This document shows, piece by piece, positions 6,669 through 14,493 of a DNA stretch of 16,958 nucleotides. The first letter of the stretch is position 1, and each line of letters opens with the position of its first letter. Origin of the DNA: an uncultured Clostridia bacterium (GTDB lineage: Bacteria; Bacillota; Clostridia; Oscillospirales; Acutalibacteraceae); the NCBI GenBank assembly GCA_937902305.1, contig CALDHV010000008.1, positions 1 through 16,958 on the forward strand, read 5' to 3'. The notes below the pieces were generated by a model. The model was not told where the DNA came from, searched no databases, and worked only from the letters and a program-made list of their open reading frames with translations. A program made the position numbers and the translations under genes.

Positions 6669-6889
6669 ACCGACAAACGATAACGGTCAATGGAGAGTAT
6701 ATCCGGCTGGATGATGTTTTGAAGCTGACCGGCACGGTCGAGACCGGCGGTCAGGCAAAGGTGCTCATCCAATCCGGCGCGGTCGCGGTGGACGGCGAGA
6801 TCTGCACGATGCGCGGCAAAAAACTGCGCGGCGGCGAGATCATCACCGTCGCCGATACAGACGGAGAAATCACGGTTGCTCGTCCGTAA
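6665..6889 (+). CDS. yaaA: S4-domain RNA-binding protein YaaA (RlbA)
   Basis: This 74-residue protein is an S4-like RNA-binding fold conserved between dnaN and recF in Firmicutes. It shows the S4 pattern: YIRLDDVLKLTGTVETGGQA (residues 12-31), then VLIQSGAVAVDGE and RGKKLRGGEIITV. B. subtilis YaaA has been linked to large ribosomal subunit maturation; a role in replication is not established. It overlaps dnaN by 4 nt and recF by 14 nt. Confidence 0.93.
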   Translation: MNRQTITVNGEYIRLDDVLKLTGTVETGGQAKVLIQSGAVAVDGEICTMRGKKLRGGEIITVADTDGEITVARP

Positions 6890-7985
6890 GCTGACCGTTG
6901 ACGGATTTCGAAATCTGCACACCGCCACGTTTACGCCGTGTCCGGGTGTTAATATTCTGTACGGCGACAACGCGCAGGGAAAAACCAATTTTCTCGAGGC
7001 GTGCTGGCTGTTCACCGGTTCCCGCTCCTTCCGCGGAGCGAGGGACAGCGAGCTGGTCGGCTTTGCCGCGCCGCGCGCCCGGCTGGAGATGGCGTTTTTT
7101 GCCGCCGGACGGGAGCAGGAGGCGACCGTAACGGTGGAAAACCGTCGCGCCGTCACCCTCAATGGGGTGCGCCTGCCGTCGGCAAATAAGCTTGCCGGGG
7201 TATTTTGCGGTACCATCTTTTCACCGGAGCATCTGTCGCTGGTGAAAAACGGGCCGGAGGAGCGTCGCCGGTTTGTCGATGCGGCGTACTGCCAGATAAA
7301 GCCCGGCTATCACGCAACGGTGGCGGAGTTTCAGCGGGTGATGACCCAGCGCAACGCCCTGCTTCGCCGGATGGCGGAAAAGAACGCGCCCTCCCCCGCC
7401 GATAGAGAAATGCTGGCGCTGTGGGATCAGAAAACGGCGGCCGCCGGTGCGCGACTGACCGTCGGGCGGCAACGGTATATCGACCGTCTGCGCCCACTGG
7501 CGGAGGAGATTTACGCCGGCTTATCCGGCGATCGGGAAAAGCTGTCGGTCGCGTGGGTTTCTCCGGCTTATACACCGGACGCTACTCCAGCGCAGGTCGC
7601 CGCCAATTGGCTGACGCTGTTGCAGGACGCCCGCCGCGCGGATATGGCAGTCGGTCACGCGACCGCCGGCGCGCACCGGGAGGATATGCAGCTTTTGCTG
7701 GACGGAACGCCCCTGCGCGCCTTCGGCTCGCAGGGACAGCAACGCTCCGCCGTGCTGGCACTCAAGCTCGCCGAAGCAACGCTGCTGCAGGAGACGGCAG
7801 GCGAGCCGCCCGTTACTTTCCTTGATGATGTGATGAGTGAGCTTGACCCCTCCCGCCAGGATTATATTCTCAATCATATCCGCGACTGGCAGGTGTTCAT
7901 CACCTGCTGTGAACCGACGACCGCTCTGCGGATGACCGCCGGACAAGCATTCTTCATTAAACAAGGAGTAATAACAGAACAATAA
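6876..7985 (+). CDS. recF: Recombination mediator RecF
   Basis: RecF is an SMC-like ATPase that, with RecO and RecR, loads RecA at single-strand gaps. It has 369 residues. The N-terminus LVRKLTVDGFRNL matches the family. Walker A is GDNAQGKT (30-37), the ABC signature is FGSQGQQRS near 284-292, and Walker B is TFLDDVMSELD near 313-323. The start is TTG at 6876, with GGAG 9 nt upstream. No nearby ATG or GTG would keep the conserved N-terminus. The start lies inside yaaA (14-nt overlap). Confidence 0.97.
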   Translation: MLVRKLTVDGFRNLHTATFTPCPGVNILYGDNAQGKTNFLEACWLFTGSRSFRGARDSELVGFAAPRARLEMAFFAAGREQEATVTVENRRAVTLNGVRLPSANKLAGVFCGTIFSPEHLSLVKNGPEERRRFVDAAYCQIKPGYHATVAEFQRVMTQRNALLRRMAEKNAPSPADREMLALWDQKTAAAGARLTVGRQRYIDRLRPLAEEIYAGLSGDREKLSVAWVSPAYTPDATPAQVAANWLTLLQDARRADMAVGHATAGAHREDMQLLLDGTPLRAFGSQGQQRSAVLALKLAEATLLQETAGEPPVTFLDDVMSELDPSRQDYILNHIRDWQVFITCCEPTTALRMTAGQAFFIKQGVITEQ

Positions 7986-8004
7986 TATACGAAACGGAGT
8001 AATT

Positions 8005-8301
8005 ATGTATCTGCATTTAGGTCAGGATGTCGTCGTCCGCAACCGGGATATTGTCGGTATATTCGATATAGACAATACCACCGTATCCCGGCAGACGCGC
8101 GACTTTTTAGCGGCGGCGGAAAAGGGCGGCGCGGTCATCACCGTCAGCCCGGAGCTGCCGAAATCGTTTGTGGTCTGTTCCCCGCCGGGCAAAAAAAGGA
8201 AAAAGACCACGGTATATGTAGCACAGATGGCTCCCCGCACGCTCTACGCGCGCGCAGAGCTGACCGAGCGGCACAACAGCAAGGAGGATTTTGAACTATG
8301 A
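8005..8301 (+). CDS. remB: RemB-like DUF370 regulatory protein
   Basis: This 98-residue DUF370 protein begins MYLHLGQDVVVRNRDIVGIF and contains TVSRQTRDFL and ELPKSFVV, the pattern of B. subtilis RemB (YaaB). RemB is listed as an extracellular-matrix regulator and RemA is its DNA-binding relative. The position between recF and gyrB is the conserved one. CGGAG lies 5 nt before the ATG. The C-terminal 30 residues after PPGKKRKKT go beyond the usual 80 or so. The stop overlaps the gyrB start by 4 nt. Confidence 0.9.
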   Translation: MYLHLGQDVVVRNRDIVGIFDIDNTTVSRQTRDFLAAAEKGGAVITVSPELPKSFVVCSPPGKKRKKTTVYVAQMAPRTLYARAELTERHNSKEDFEL

Positions 8302-10250
8302 GCCAGGAAGATTTGGAGATGGAACGGGAGCTGACCCGTCCGGACGGCAACTATGACGAAAAGGATATTCAGGTATTAGAGGGACTGGAAGCCGTTCGTA
8401 AGCGTCCGGGCATGTATATCGGCTCGACCGGCCCGCGCGGACTGCACCATCTGGTGTATGAGATCGTCGATAACTCCATTGATGAGGCGCTGGCGGGCTT
8501 CTGCACCCATATCGAGGTGGATATTCTGCCCGGAGACATCATTGAGGTGCGGGATAACGGGCGCGGCATCCCGGTCGGTATGAACGAAAAGCTCGGTCTG
8601 CCGTCGGTGACGGTCGTGCTGACCGTTCTGCACGCGGGCGGCAAGTTTGGCGGCGGCGGATACAAGGTCGCCGGCGGTCTGCACGGCGTCGGCTCGTCGG
8701 TCGTCAACGCGCTTTCCGCGTGGCTGGAGGTGGAGATCTCCCGCGAGGGACACACCTATGCCCAGCGCTTTGAGCGCGGCAAGACCGTGACCGAGCTGAC
8801 CGTCATCGGCGATACCGATGCGACCGGCACGCTGGTGCGATTTAAGCCGGATGCCGAGATCTTCACCGAAACGACCGAATATGACTTCGACACCCTGCAA
8901 AAGCGGCTGCGCGAGCAGGCGTTCCTCAACGCGGGGCTGAAGATCACCTTCACCGACCGCCGGGACGAGGCGGCACCGCGGCAGGAGGTCTACTGCTATG
9001 AGGGAGGTATTTCCTCCTTTGTCGAATATCTCAACAAGGTGCGCGGCTATGTGCCCCTGCACGAAAACGTCATCCATCTCGTCGCCAACGACGGCGAAAG
9101 CGTCGCGGAGGTGGCGTTCCAGTATAACGACAGCTACAACGAGACCATCGTTTCCTTTGCCAACAATATGAATACGGTGGACGGCGGCACGCACGAAACG
9201 GCGTTCAAAACCGCCATCACCCGCATTTTCAACAGTTACGCCCGCCGCTATAAGATACTCAAGGATAACGACAGCGATCTCAAGGGCGAGGATGTGCGCG
9301 AGGGACTGATGGCGGTGGTCAGCGTCAAGCTGGAGGACGCGCAATTCGAGAGCCAGACCAAGGCGAAGCTCGGCAACACCTCCATCAGCAAGCTGGTCAA
9401 CTCCCTGCTGACCGACAAGCTGACCGCGTATTTGGACGAAAATCCCGCCGTTGCCAAAACGATACTGGAAAAATCCGTCAACGCGGCGCGGGTGCGTGAG
9501 GCTGCGCAAAAGGCGCGCGACACCGCCCGCAACAGCAAAAAGCTCAGTTCTCTGCGTATGCCGGACAAGCTGGCGGACTGCATCTGGACTGACCCGGAGC
9601 GCACCGAGCTGTACATCGTCGAGGGCGACTCCGCCGGCGGCTCCGCCAAGCAGGGACGCGACCGCAACTATCAGGCGATCCTATCGCTGTGGGGCAAGAT
9701 GCTGAATGTCGAAAAGGCGCGGCTGGACAAGGTTTACAACAACGATAAGCTCACCCCCGTCGTGATGGCACTCGGGTGCGGCATCGGGGACGATTTCGAC
9801 CTCGCCAAGCTCCGCTACGGCAAGGTCATCATCATGGCGGATGCCGATGTGGACGGCTCCCACATCTGTACGCTTATGCTGACGTTCTTTTTCCGCTATA
9901 TGCGCCCGCTCATCGAGGAGGGGCACGTGTATATCGCCCAGCCGCCGCTGTATAAGGTCAGCAAGGGCAAGCAGGCGTTCTACGCATTCTCCGACGAGGA
10001 GCGCGACACTTACATAGAACAGCTCGGCGGCAACGCCGACATCCAGCGGTACAAGGGTCTCGGTGAAATGGATCCCGAACAGCTTTGGGAGACCACGATG
10101 GACCCGGCGTTCCGCACGATGCTGCAGGTGCGTTTGGAGGACGCGCAGATGGCGGATGAGACCTTCACCATACTGATGGGTGACAAGGTAGACCCGCGCC
10201 GCGAGTTTATCGAAAAGAATGCCCGGTATGTCTCCAATCTCGACATTTGA
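8298..10250 (+). CDS. gyrB: DNA gyrase subunit B
   Basis: GyrB is the ATPase subunit of gyrase, which introduces negative supercoils. It has 650 residues. The GHKL ATPase domain shows EIVDNSIDEALAG (55-67), RDNGRGIP (85-92) and GGLHGVGSSVVNALS (126-140). The TOPRIM domain has EGDSAGGSAKQGRDR from Glu442 and the metal-binding DADVDG (515-520). The C-terminus has QRYKGLGEMDPEQLWETTMDP. Where most gyrases have LPLRGK or LPLKGK, this protein has LSLWGK; a Trp here may be lineage-typical. AAGGAGG lies 10 nt before the ATG. It overlaps remB by 4 nt. Confidence 0.98.
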   Translation: MSQEDLEMERELTRPDGNYDEKDIQVLEGLEAVRKRPGMYIGSTGPRGLHHLVYEIVDNSIDEALAGFCTHIEVDILPGDIIEVRDNGRGIPVGMNEKLGLPSVTVVLTVLHAGGKFGGGGYKVAGGLHGVGSSVVNALSAWLEVEISREGHTYAQRFERGKTVTELTVIGDTDATGTLVRFKPDAEIFTETTEYDFDTLQKRLREQAFLNAGLKITFTDRRDEAAPRQEVYCYEGGISSFVEYLNKVRGYVPLHENVIHLVANDGESVAEVAFQYNDSYNETIVSFANNMNTVDGGTHETAFKTAITRIFNSYARRYKILKDNDSDLKGEDVREGLMAVVSVKLEDAQFESQTKAKLGNTSISKLVNSLLTDKLTAYLDENPAVAKTILEKSVNAARVREAAQKARDTARNSKKLSSLRMPDKLADCIWTDPERTELYIVEGDSAGGSAKQGRDRNYQAILSLWGKMLNVEKARLDKVYNNDKLTPVVMALGCGIGDDFDLAKLRYGKVIIMADADVDGSHICTLMLTFFFRYMRPLIEEGHVYIAQPPLYKVSKGKQAFYAFSDEERDTYIEQLGGNADIQRYKGLGEMDPEQLWETTMDPAFRTMLQVRLEDAQMADETFTILMGDKVDPRREFIEKNARYVSNLDI

Positions 10251-10273
10251 CCGGGAAATAAGGACTTTTGCTT

Positions 10274-11392
10274 ATGGATAATCAAGCTTATACCGATTTT
10301 AAGGCGGGCGAATGGGCGGTCGATCTGACCCGGGAGGAATATCTGGGGTATCAGCAGGTTTTGGCGCGGGCATTCGGGCCGTTGCGCAATCAAAAAATGC
10401 AATGTATACTGACCTTCTTGGTAATGGGTGGCGCCGCGGCGGTGACGGTGTATGAGTGGAAAACCACCGGCTCATTGGACTGGCCGCTGGTGTTGCTTAG
10501 CGCGGCATTGGTGGTGCTGATGGCGCTGTGGGCGTTTCTGCTCCCGTTGCGCCTTAGGCGCAGTGCCGCCCGCAGCTATGACGAGGCGATCGCCGGCGGC
10601 TACTCCTTCTACGGGACGTTGCGGATCACTCCGGAGTATATCCAAAAGGAATGCTCGGGCTTGCTGACCTCCATCCCGCTCAATGAAACGACGATGTTCA
10701 TTGAAAATCCCTCGCTGATGCTGTGGATCAACCGCGAACAGCGGGCGATCGTTCTGCCGGCGCGGTGTATGACCCCCGAAATGGCGGTCGCCGTCCGCGC
10801 GGCGGCAGACCGTCTGCCGCCGACCAATCGCCGCTTTTACGGGCGGTTGGTGCCGCAGGGACAGCCCGCCACACCGGTCACACTGACCCCGCCCGCCGTT
10901 CTGTGGGAGCAGACGGTGTATTATACCCCCGAGGAATACACCGTTTTGACCCGCACGATGATCACCCGGCAATACCGGGCGCGGATGCCGCTGTATGCGA
11001 TGCTGGCGGCGGCGATCGCGCTGGTGCTGGCATTTCCCGACCGCACGCCGATCCCGTGCGTGATCGTGTTCGCGCTGGTGCTGACGGTGATGACTTGGTT
11101 GCGGCTGTGGAGCCCCATTTCCCGCATCCGGCGCACGGCGGAGGACATCCCCGCCGAAACGCGCTCCGTCCGTTTACAGCTCACTGACCGCGGCATCACG
11201 ATGAAAAATGAAACCCGCGACGGGCTGATCGGCTGGGGCTCGGTCGAGCATATCATCGACCGCGATACCTTCGTCGAAATCATACGGCGACAGCAGTTGA
11301 TCCACATACCCAAGCGTTGTATCGAGGATTTTGAGGCGTTTTCGCATATCATCGACGCGCATTGGAAAACAAAAAGTAAAACACAACCGTAA
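10274..11392 (+). CDS. Tandem YcxB-like membrane protein
   Basis: The function is unknown. The 372-residue protein looks like two copies of a YcxB-like unit. Each has an N-terminal 'xxEEYxxxxxxLxR' stretch (about 17-31 and 216-230), two membrane segments (about 43-60 and 71-91; 238-255 and 261-278), then a beta-rich region. That region starts at TLRITPEYI in unit 1 and VRLQLTDRGI in unit 2, and ends IVLPARCM (159-166) or IHIPKRCI (343-350). YcxB-like domains are PH-like folds of unknown role. The ATG at 10274 follows AAGGA by 9 nt. It lies 23 nt after gyrB and about 39 nt before gyrA, so it is cotranscribed with gyrase. Single-unit YcxB proteins are common; a duplicated one inserted between the gyrase genes is not something I recognise. 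Confidence 0.85.
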   Translation: MDNQAYTDFKAGEWAVDLTREEYLGYQQVLARAFGPLRNQKMQCILTFLVMGGAAAVTVYEWKTTGSLDWPLVLLSAALVVLMALWAFLLPLRLRRSAARSYDEAIAGGYSFYGTLRITPEYIQKECSGLLTSIPLNETTMFIENPSLMLWINREQRAIVLPARCMTPEMAVAVRAAADRLPPTNRRFYGRLVPQGQPATPVTLTPPAVLWEQTVYYTPEEYTVLTRTMITRQYRARMPLYAMLAAAIALVLAFPDRTPIPCVIVFALVLTVMTWLRLWSPISRIRRTAEDIPAETRSVRLQLTDRGITMKNETRDGLIGWGSVEHIIDRDTFVEIIRRQQLIHIPKRCIEDFEAFSHIIDAHWKTKSKTQP

Positions 11393-11431
11393 TTATACGA
11401 TTTGTATAGTCAGAAAGGACGGGTGATCCCG

Positions 11432-13960
11432 GTGGAGGAGCAAACTAACCCTATGGCAAAATTGATCACGGTGGACTTGGATAAGGAAATGCAGAAGCGT
11501 TTCCTGGAATATTCGATGTCGGTCATCGTGGCGCGTGCGTTGCCGGATGTGCGGGACGGCTTAAAGCCGGTGCACCGCCGCATACTGTACACGATGCACG
11601 AGGACGGACTGACGCCGGACAAGGCGTACCGCAAATCTGCAACCACGGTCGGTGACGTGCTGGGTCATTATCATCCGCACGGCGATACGTCGGTTTATGA
11701 CGCGATGGTGCGTATGGCGCAGGATTTCTCCCTGCGCTACCCGCTGGTGGACGGTCACGGCAACTTCGGCTCCATCGACGGCGATGACGCGGCGGCATAC
11801 CGTTATACCGAGGCGCGTCTGTCCAAGATGAGCCTGGATATGCTGGCGGACATCGAAAAGGAAACGGTCGATTTTATGCCCAATTTCGACGACACGACCA
11901 AGGAACCGGTCGTCCTGCCGTCCCGTTTCCCGAATCTGCTGGTCAACGGCTCCGCGGGTATCGCGGTCGGTATGGCGACCAATGTGCCGCCGCACAATCT
12001 CTGCGAGGTGGTGGACGCCATTTGCCTGCTCATCGACGAGCCGGAGGCGGATCTGCCGCAAATTATGGAAAAGCTTAAGGGGCCGGATTTCCCGACCGGC
12101 GGCATCATTATGGGTCGTAGCGGCATTCGTGCGGCGTATGCGACCGGACGTGGCAGGATCACCGTGCGCGCCAAGGCGGAGATCGAGGAAAGCGGCACCC
12201 GCAACCGTATCGTCATCAGCGAGATCCCGTATATGGTGAATAAGCTCAACCTGGTGCGCTCCATCATTGATCTGGTGGACGATAAGCGCATCGACGGTAT
12301 ACACGATGTGGTCGATCATTCCAGCCGCGAGGGTATGCGCATCGTGATCGACCTCAAAAAGGATGCGGTGCCGCAGGTGGTGCTCAACCAGCTGTACGCC
12401 TACACGCAGATGCAGGTGACCTTCGGCGCCATCCTGCTGGCGCTGGTGGACGGCACCCCCAAGGTTCTGACCCTCAAGCAAATGCTGGAGGAATACATCA
12501 AGTTTCAGGCGCAGGTCATCACCCGGCGCACCATCTTCGATTTGCGCAAGGCGAAGGAGCGCGAGCACATTTTCGAGGCGCTCAAGACCGCGGTGGACTT
12601 TATCGACGAGGTCATCCGCATCATCCGCGAGTCCCGCGACGTCAATACCGCCAAGGAGCGGCTGTGCGAGCGGTTCAGCTTTGACGACCCGCAGGCGGAT
12701 GCCATCGTCAAGATGCAGCTCGGCAAGCTGTCCGGCCTCGAGCGCACCAAGATCGAGGACGAATTGCACGCCCTGCAAATGCGCATCGCCGAGCTGGAGG
12801 GCATTCTTGCCGACGAGCACAAGATCAAGGAGATCGTCAAGGAAGAATGCCTGAAAATGCGGGATAAGTACGGCGACGAGCGCCGCACCGAGATCTCGGT
12901 CGTTTCCGGCGAGGTGGATATTGAGGATCTGATCCCGGTCGAGGAGAGCGTACTGACGCTGACCGAGGTCGGCTACATCAAACGCCAGCCCGCCGACGTA
13001 TACTCCGCGCAACGGCGCGGCGGCAAGGGCATCAAGGGCTTGTCCACCCGTGAGGAGGATGTCATCAAGTCGATGTTCATTTGCTCCAGCCACGATTCGG
13101 TGATGTTCTTCACCAATTTCGGGCGGGTGTATAAGCTCAAGTGCTTTGAGATCCCGGAGGGAAGCCGCATCGCCAAGGGGCTCAACATCGTCAATCTGTT
13201 GCCGTTGCAGCCCGGCGAGACCGTTTCCGCGATGATCAAGCTGGAGGATTATGTCGAGGGGCAGTATCTCAGTATGCTGACCCGTCGCGGCATCATCAAG
13301 CGCACCCGGCTGGATGCGTATAACAATGTGCGTAAGAGCGGACTGATCGCGATCGACCTCGACGAGGGCGACGAGCTGGTGACGGTCTGCACGACCGACG
13401 GTCAGCAACGCCTGCTGGTCGCGACCGCCAACGGTATGGCGATCTGTTTCGACGAAAACGATGTGCGGGCGGTCGGACGCACTGCACGCGGTGTCAAGGC
13501 GCTTCAGCTGGCGGCGGACGACACCGTGATCGGTATGGTGCCGAGCGTGCCGGACGGCATTTTGCTGACTGTGACCGATACCGGCTACGGACGGCTCAGC
13601 CGGATGAGCGAATATCGCGTGCAATCCCGTGGCGGCAAGGGCTTGACCAACTATCACACCGAGCGTTTCGGCAAGGTGATCGGCATCGCCTCGGTCAGCG
13701 CCGATGAGGAGGATCTGATTTTGGTGTCCTCCGGCGGCGTGATGATCCGGCTGGCGATCGGTGAGATCCGGCTGTGCAGTCGCACCTCCAAGGGCGTGCG
13801 GGTGATGCGGCTTGCCGAGGGGCTTAAGGTGGTGTCGATGGCGACCACCGCCCACGACGACGAGGCGGAAATGGAGCATCCCGAGGATGACGGCACCGCC
13901 GACGAGGGCGCCGATGCCCCCGAAGGTGACGGCGCCGCAACCCCCGAAACGGCTGAATAA
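11432..13960 (+). CDS. gyrA: DNA gyrase subunit A
   Basis: GyrA cuts and rejoins DNA and wraps it. With the GTG start at 11432 it has 842 residues. This start gives MEEQTNP, close to the B. subtilis N-terminus, with AAAGGA 12 nt upstream. ATG 11453 (after GGAGGAG) is a real alternative. The breakage-reunion domain has LPDVRDGLKPVHRR (37-50) and the catalytic Tyr125 in YRYTEAR. In the quinolone region HPHGDTSVYD (81-90), the position of E. coli Ser83 is Thr86, and the acidic Asp87 equivalent (Asp90) is kept. The beta-pinwheel domain has a canonical GyrA box QRRGGKG (527-533) and ends in an acidic tail rich in Asp, Glu and Ala. The Met common in AAMRYTEAR is Tyr here. Confidence 0.98.
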   Translation: MEEQTNPMAKLITVDLDKEMQKRFLEYSMSVIVARALPDVRDGLKPVHRRILYTMHEDGLTPDKAYRKSATTVGDVLGHYHPHGDTSVYDAMVRMAQDFSLRYPLVDGHGNFGSIDGDDAAAYRYTEARLSKMSLDMLADIEKETVDFMPNFDDTTKEPVVLPSRFPNLLVNGSAGIAVGMATNVPPHNLCEVVDAICLLIDEPEADLPQIMEKLKGPDFPTGGIIMGRSGIRAAYATGRGRITVRAKAEIEESGTRNRIVISEIPYMVNKLNLVRSIIDLVDDKRIDGIHDVVDHSSREGMRIVIDLKKDAVPQVVLNQLYAYTQMQVTFGAILLALVDGTPKVLTLKQMLEEYIKFQAQVITRRTIFDLRKAKEREHIFEALKTAVDFIDEVIRIIRESRDVNTAKERLCERFSFDDPQADAIVKMQLGKLSGLERTKIEDELHALQMRIAELEGILADEHKIKEIVKEECLKMRDKYGDERRTEISVVSGEVDIEDLIPVEESVLTLTEVGYIKRQPADVYSAQRRGGKGIKGLSTREEDVIKSMFICSSHDSVMFFTNFGRVYKLKCFEIPEGSRIAKGLNIVNLLPLQPGETVSAMIKLEDYVEGQYLSMLTRRGIIKRTRLDAYNNVRKSGLIAIDLDEGDELVTVCTTDGQQRLLVATANGMAICFDENDVRAVGRTARGVKALQLAADDTVIGMVPSVPDGILLTVTDTGYGRLSRMSEYRVQSRGGKGLTNYHTERFGKVIGIASVSADEEDLILVSSGGVMIRLAIGEIRLCSRTSKGVRVMRLAEGLKVVSMATTAHDDEAEMEHPEDDGTADEGADAPEGDGAATPETAE

Positions 13961-13967
13961 ACCTCAG

Positions 13968-14004
13968 GCGGTCTGCTGTGCCACCGCACAGCAGACCGCA
14001 TTTT
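13968..14004 (+). terminator. Terminator of the dnaA-gyrA operon
   Basis: The arms 13968-13981 and 13986-13999 pair perfectly over 14 bp (GCGGTCTGCTGTGC) around CACC and are followed by ATTTT. It begins 7 nt after the gyrA stop. The dispersed repeat starts directly in its T-run. Confidence 0.93.
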
Positions 14005-14120
14005 AGATGTTAGATGTTAGACGTTAGACGTTAGATGATAAGGGTTTTGGTTTGTGCGTAGCCGGAGGCTTGCGCGTATGTCAGAATTGCGCCGTAGGGT
14101 GCGGCGTCCTCGACGCACCC
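14003..14120 (+). repeat. Dispersed terminator-linked repeat, copy 2
   Basis: Five perfect heptamers, TTAGATG or TTAGACG, lie at 14003-14037 in the order ATG, ATG, ACG, ACG, ATG. The core shared with copy 1 follows (14032-14081, two mismatches). Next is CCGTAGGG (14092-14099) leading into a hairpin with arms 14097-14103 and 14114-14120 (GGGTGCG and complement). The stem sequence differs from copy 1 but remains self-complementary. The copy lies directly after the gyrA terminator in the same relative orientation as copy 1 has after jag. Confidence 0.82.
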
Positions 14121-14138
14121 TCTCTCCACACTCCACTC

Positions 14139-14225
14139 TCACTTATTCGCCAACACCCACAGCACGGCGACCATCAAGCCGCCGATGAGCCACAGCACCC
14201 GTCGCTTTTTCTCCTCGGACACCAC
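14139..14225 (-). CDS. Possible 28-residue single-span membrane protein
   Basis: A GTG at 14223-14225 opens 28 codons ending in TGA at 14139-14141. The start SEEKKRR is charged and basic. The next 17 residues, VLWLIGGLMVAVLWVLA, are a good membrane helix, and the protein ends NK. The positive-inside pattern predicts a cytoplasmic N-terminus. AAGGGGG lies 6 nt before the GTG, a fair ribosome binding site, and a TATAAT box lies about 50 nt upstream. It resembles small membrane peptides in general, with no family recognised. The short length leaves chance as the main alternative. Confidence 0.45.
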   Translation of the reverse strand: MVSEEKKRRVLWLIGGLMVAVLWVLANK

Positions 14226-14275
14226 CGGCGACCCCCTTTTTTACGATTTGTAAAGTTTATGCTTCGTCGCCGAAT

Positions 14276-14304
14276 ATTATACAAATCTTTCCACAGACCA
14301 AACT
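14276..14304 (-). promoter_or_regulatory. Possible minus-strand promoter
   Basis: On the minus strand a perfect TATAAT (14276-14281) is preceded by TTTG and, at 17 bp, by a weak -35 AGTTTG (14299-14304). It would read into the 28-residue frame. The DnaA-box-like CTTTCCACA (14287-14295) lies within the spacer, so DnaA could affect it. The -35 match is poor. Confidence 0.4.
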
Positions 14305-14438
14305 GCGTAAAATAACGGAAAATCCGCAAATCGGTGGAAAACCTCGTTGAAATTGTGTATGAGCGGTGAGCAATAATTGACATTCGGTATATTTTCCCCC
14401 GGTTTTCCACAGCTTTGGAAAACAAATCGTGTGGAAAA
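14287..14438. promoter_or_regulatory. DnaA-box cluster upstream of mnmG
   Basis: Five DnaA-box-like sites lie within 152 nt. They are CTTTCCACA (14287-14295, +), TTTTCCACC (14333-14341, -), TCATACACA (14354-14362, -), TTTTCCACA (14403-14411, +) and TTTTCCACA (14430-14438, -). The last two are inverted, 18 bp apart, and match TTWTNCACA fully. The surroundings are AT-rich. These matches are better than those in the dnaA-dnaN spacer. I found no convincing plus-strand promoter for mnmG here. Confidence 0.55.
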
Positions 14439-14493
14439 GTGAAAAATATTGTTGAAAACTTTCATCCCTTTTTTGGAAAGGTCGGAGCCATTT

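Noticed and set aside
11561..13879. A 772-residue open frame antisense to gyrA, and similar long antisense frames over gyrB, dnaA and jag (8376-9509, 4005-4898, 867-1739)
   Set aside because: They mirror the codon positions of well-identified genes in a GC-rich sequence, have no ribosome binding sites, and their translations are His/Arg-rich without recognisable domains.
14003..14037. The heptamer array as a CRISPR array
   Set aside because: Units of 7 nt are contiguous with no spacers, and there are no cas genes.
14377..14393. TTGACA followed by TATATT as the mnmG promoter
   Set aside because: The spacing is only 5 nt. No -10 lies at the proper distance from TTGACA, and no -35 lies at the proper distance from TATATT.
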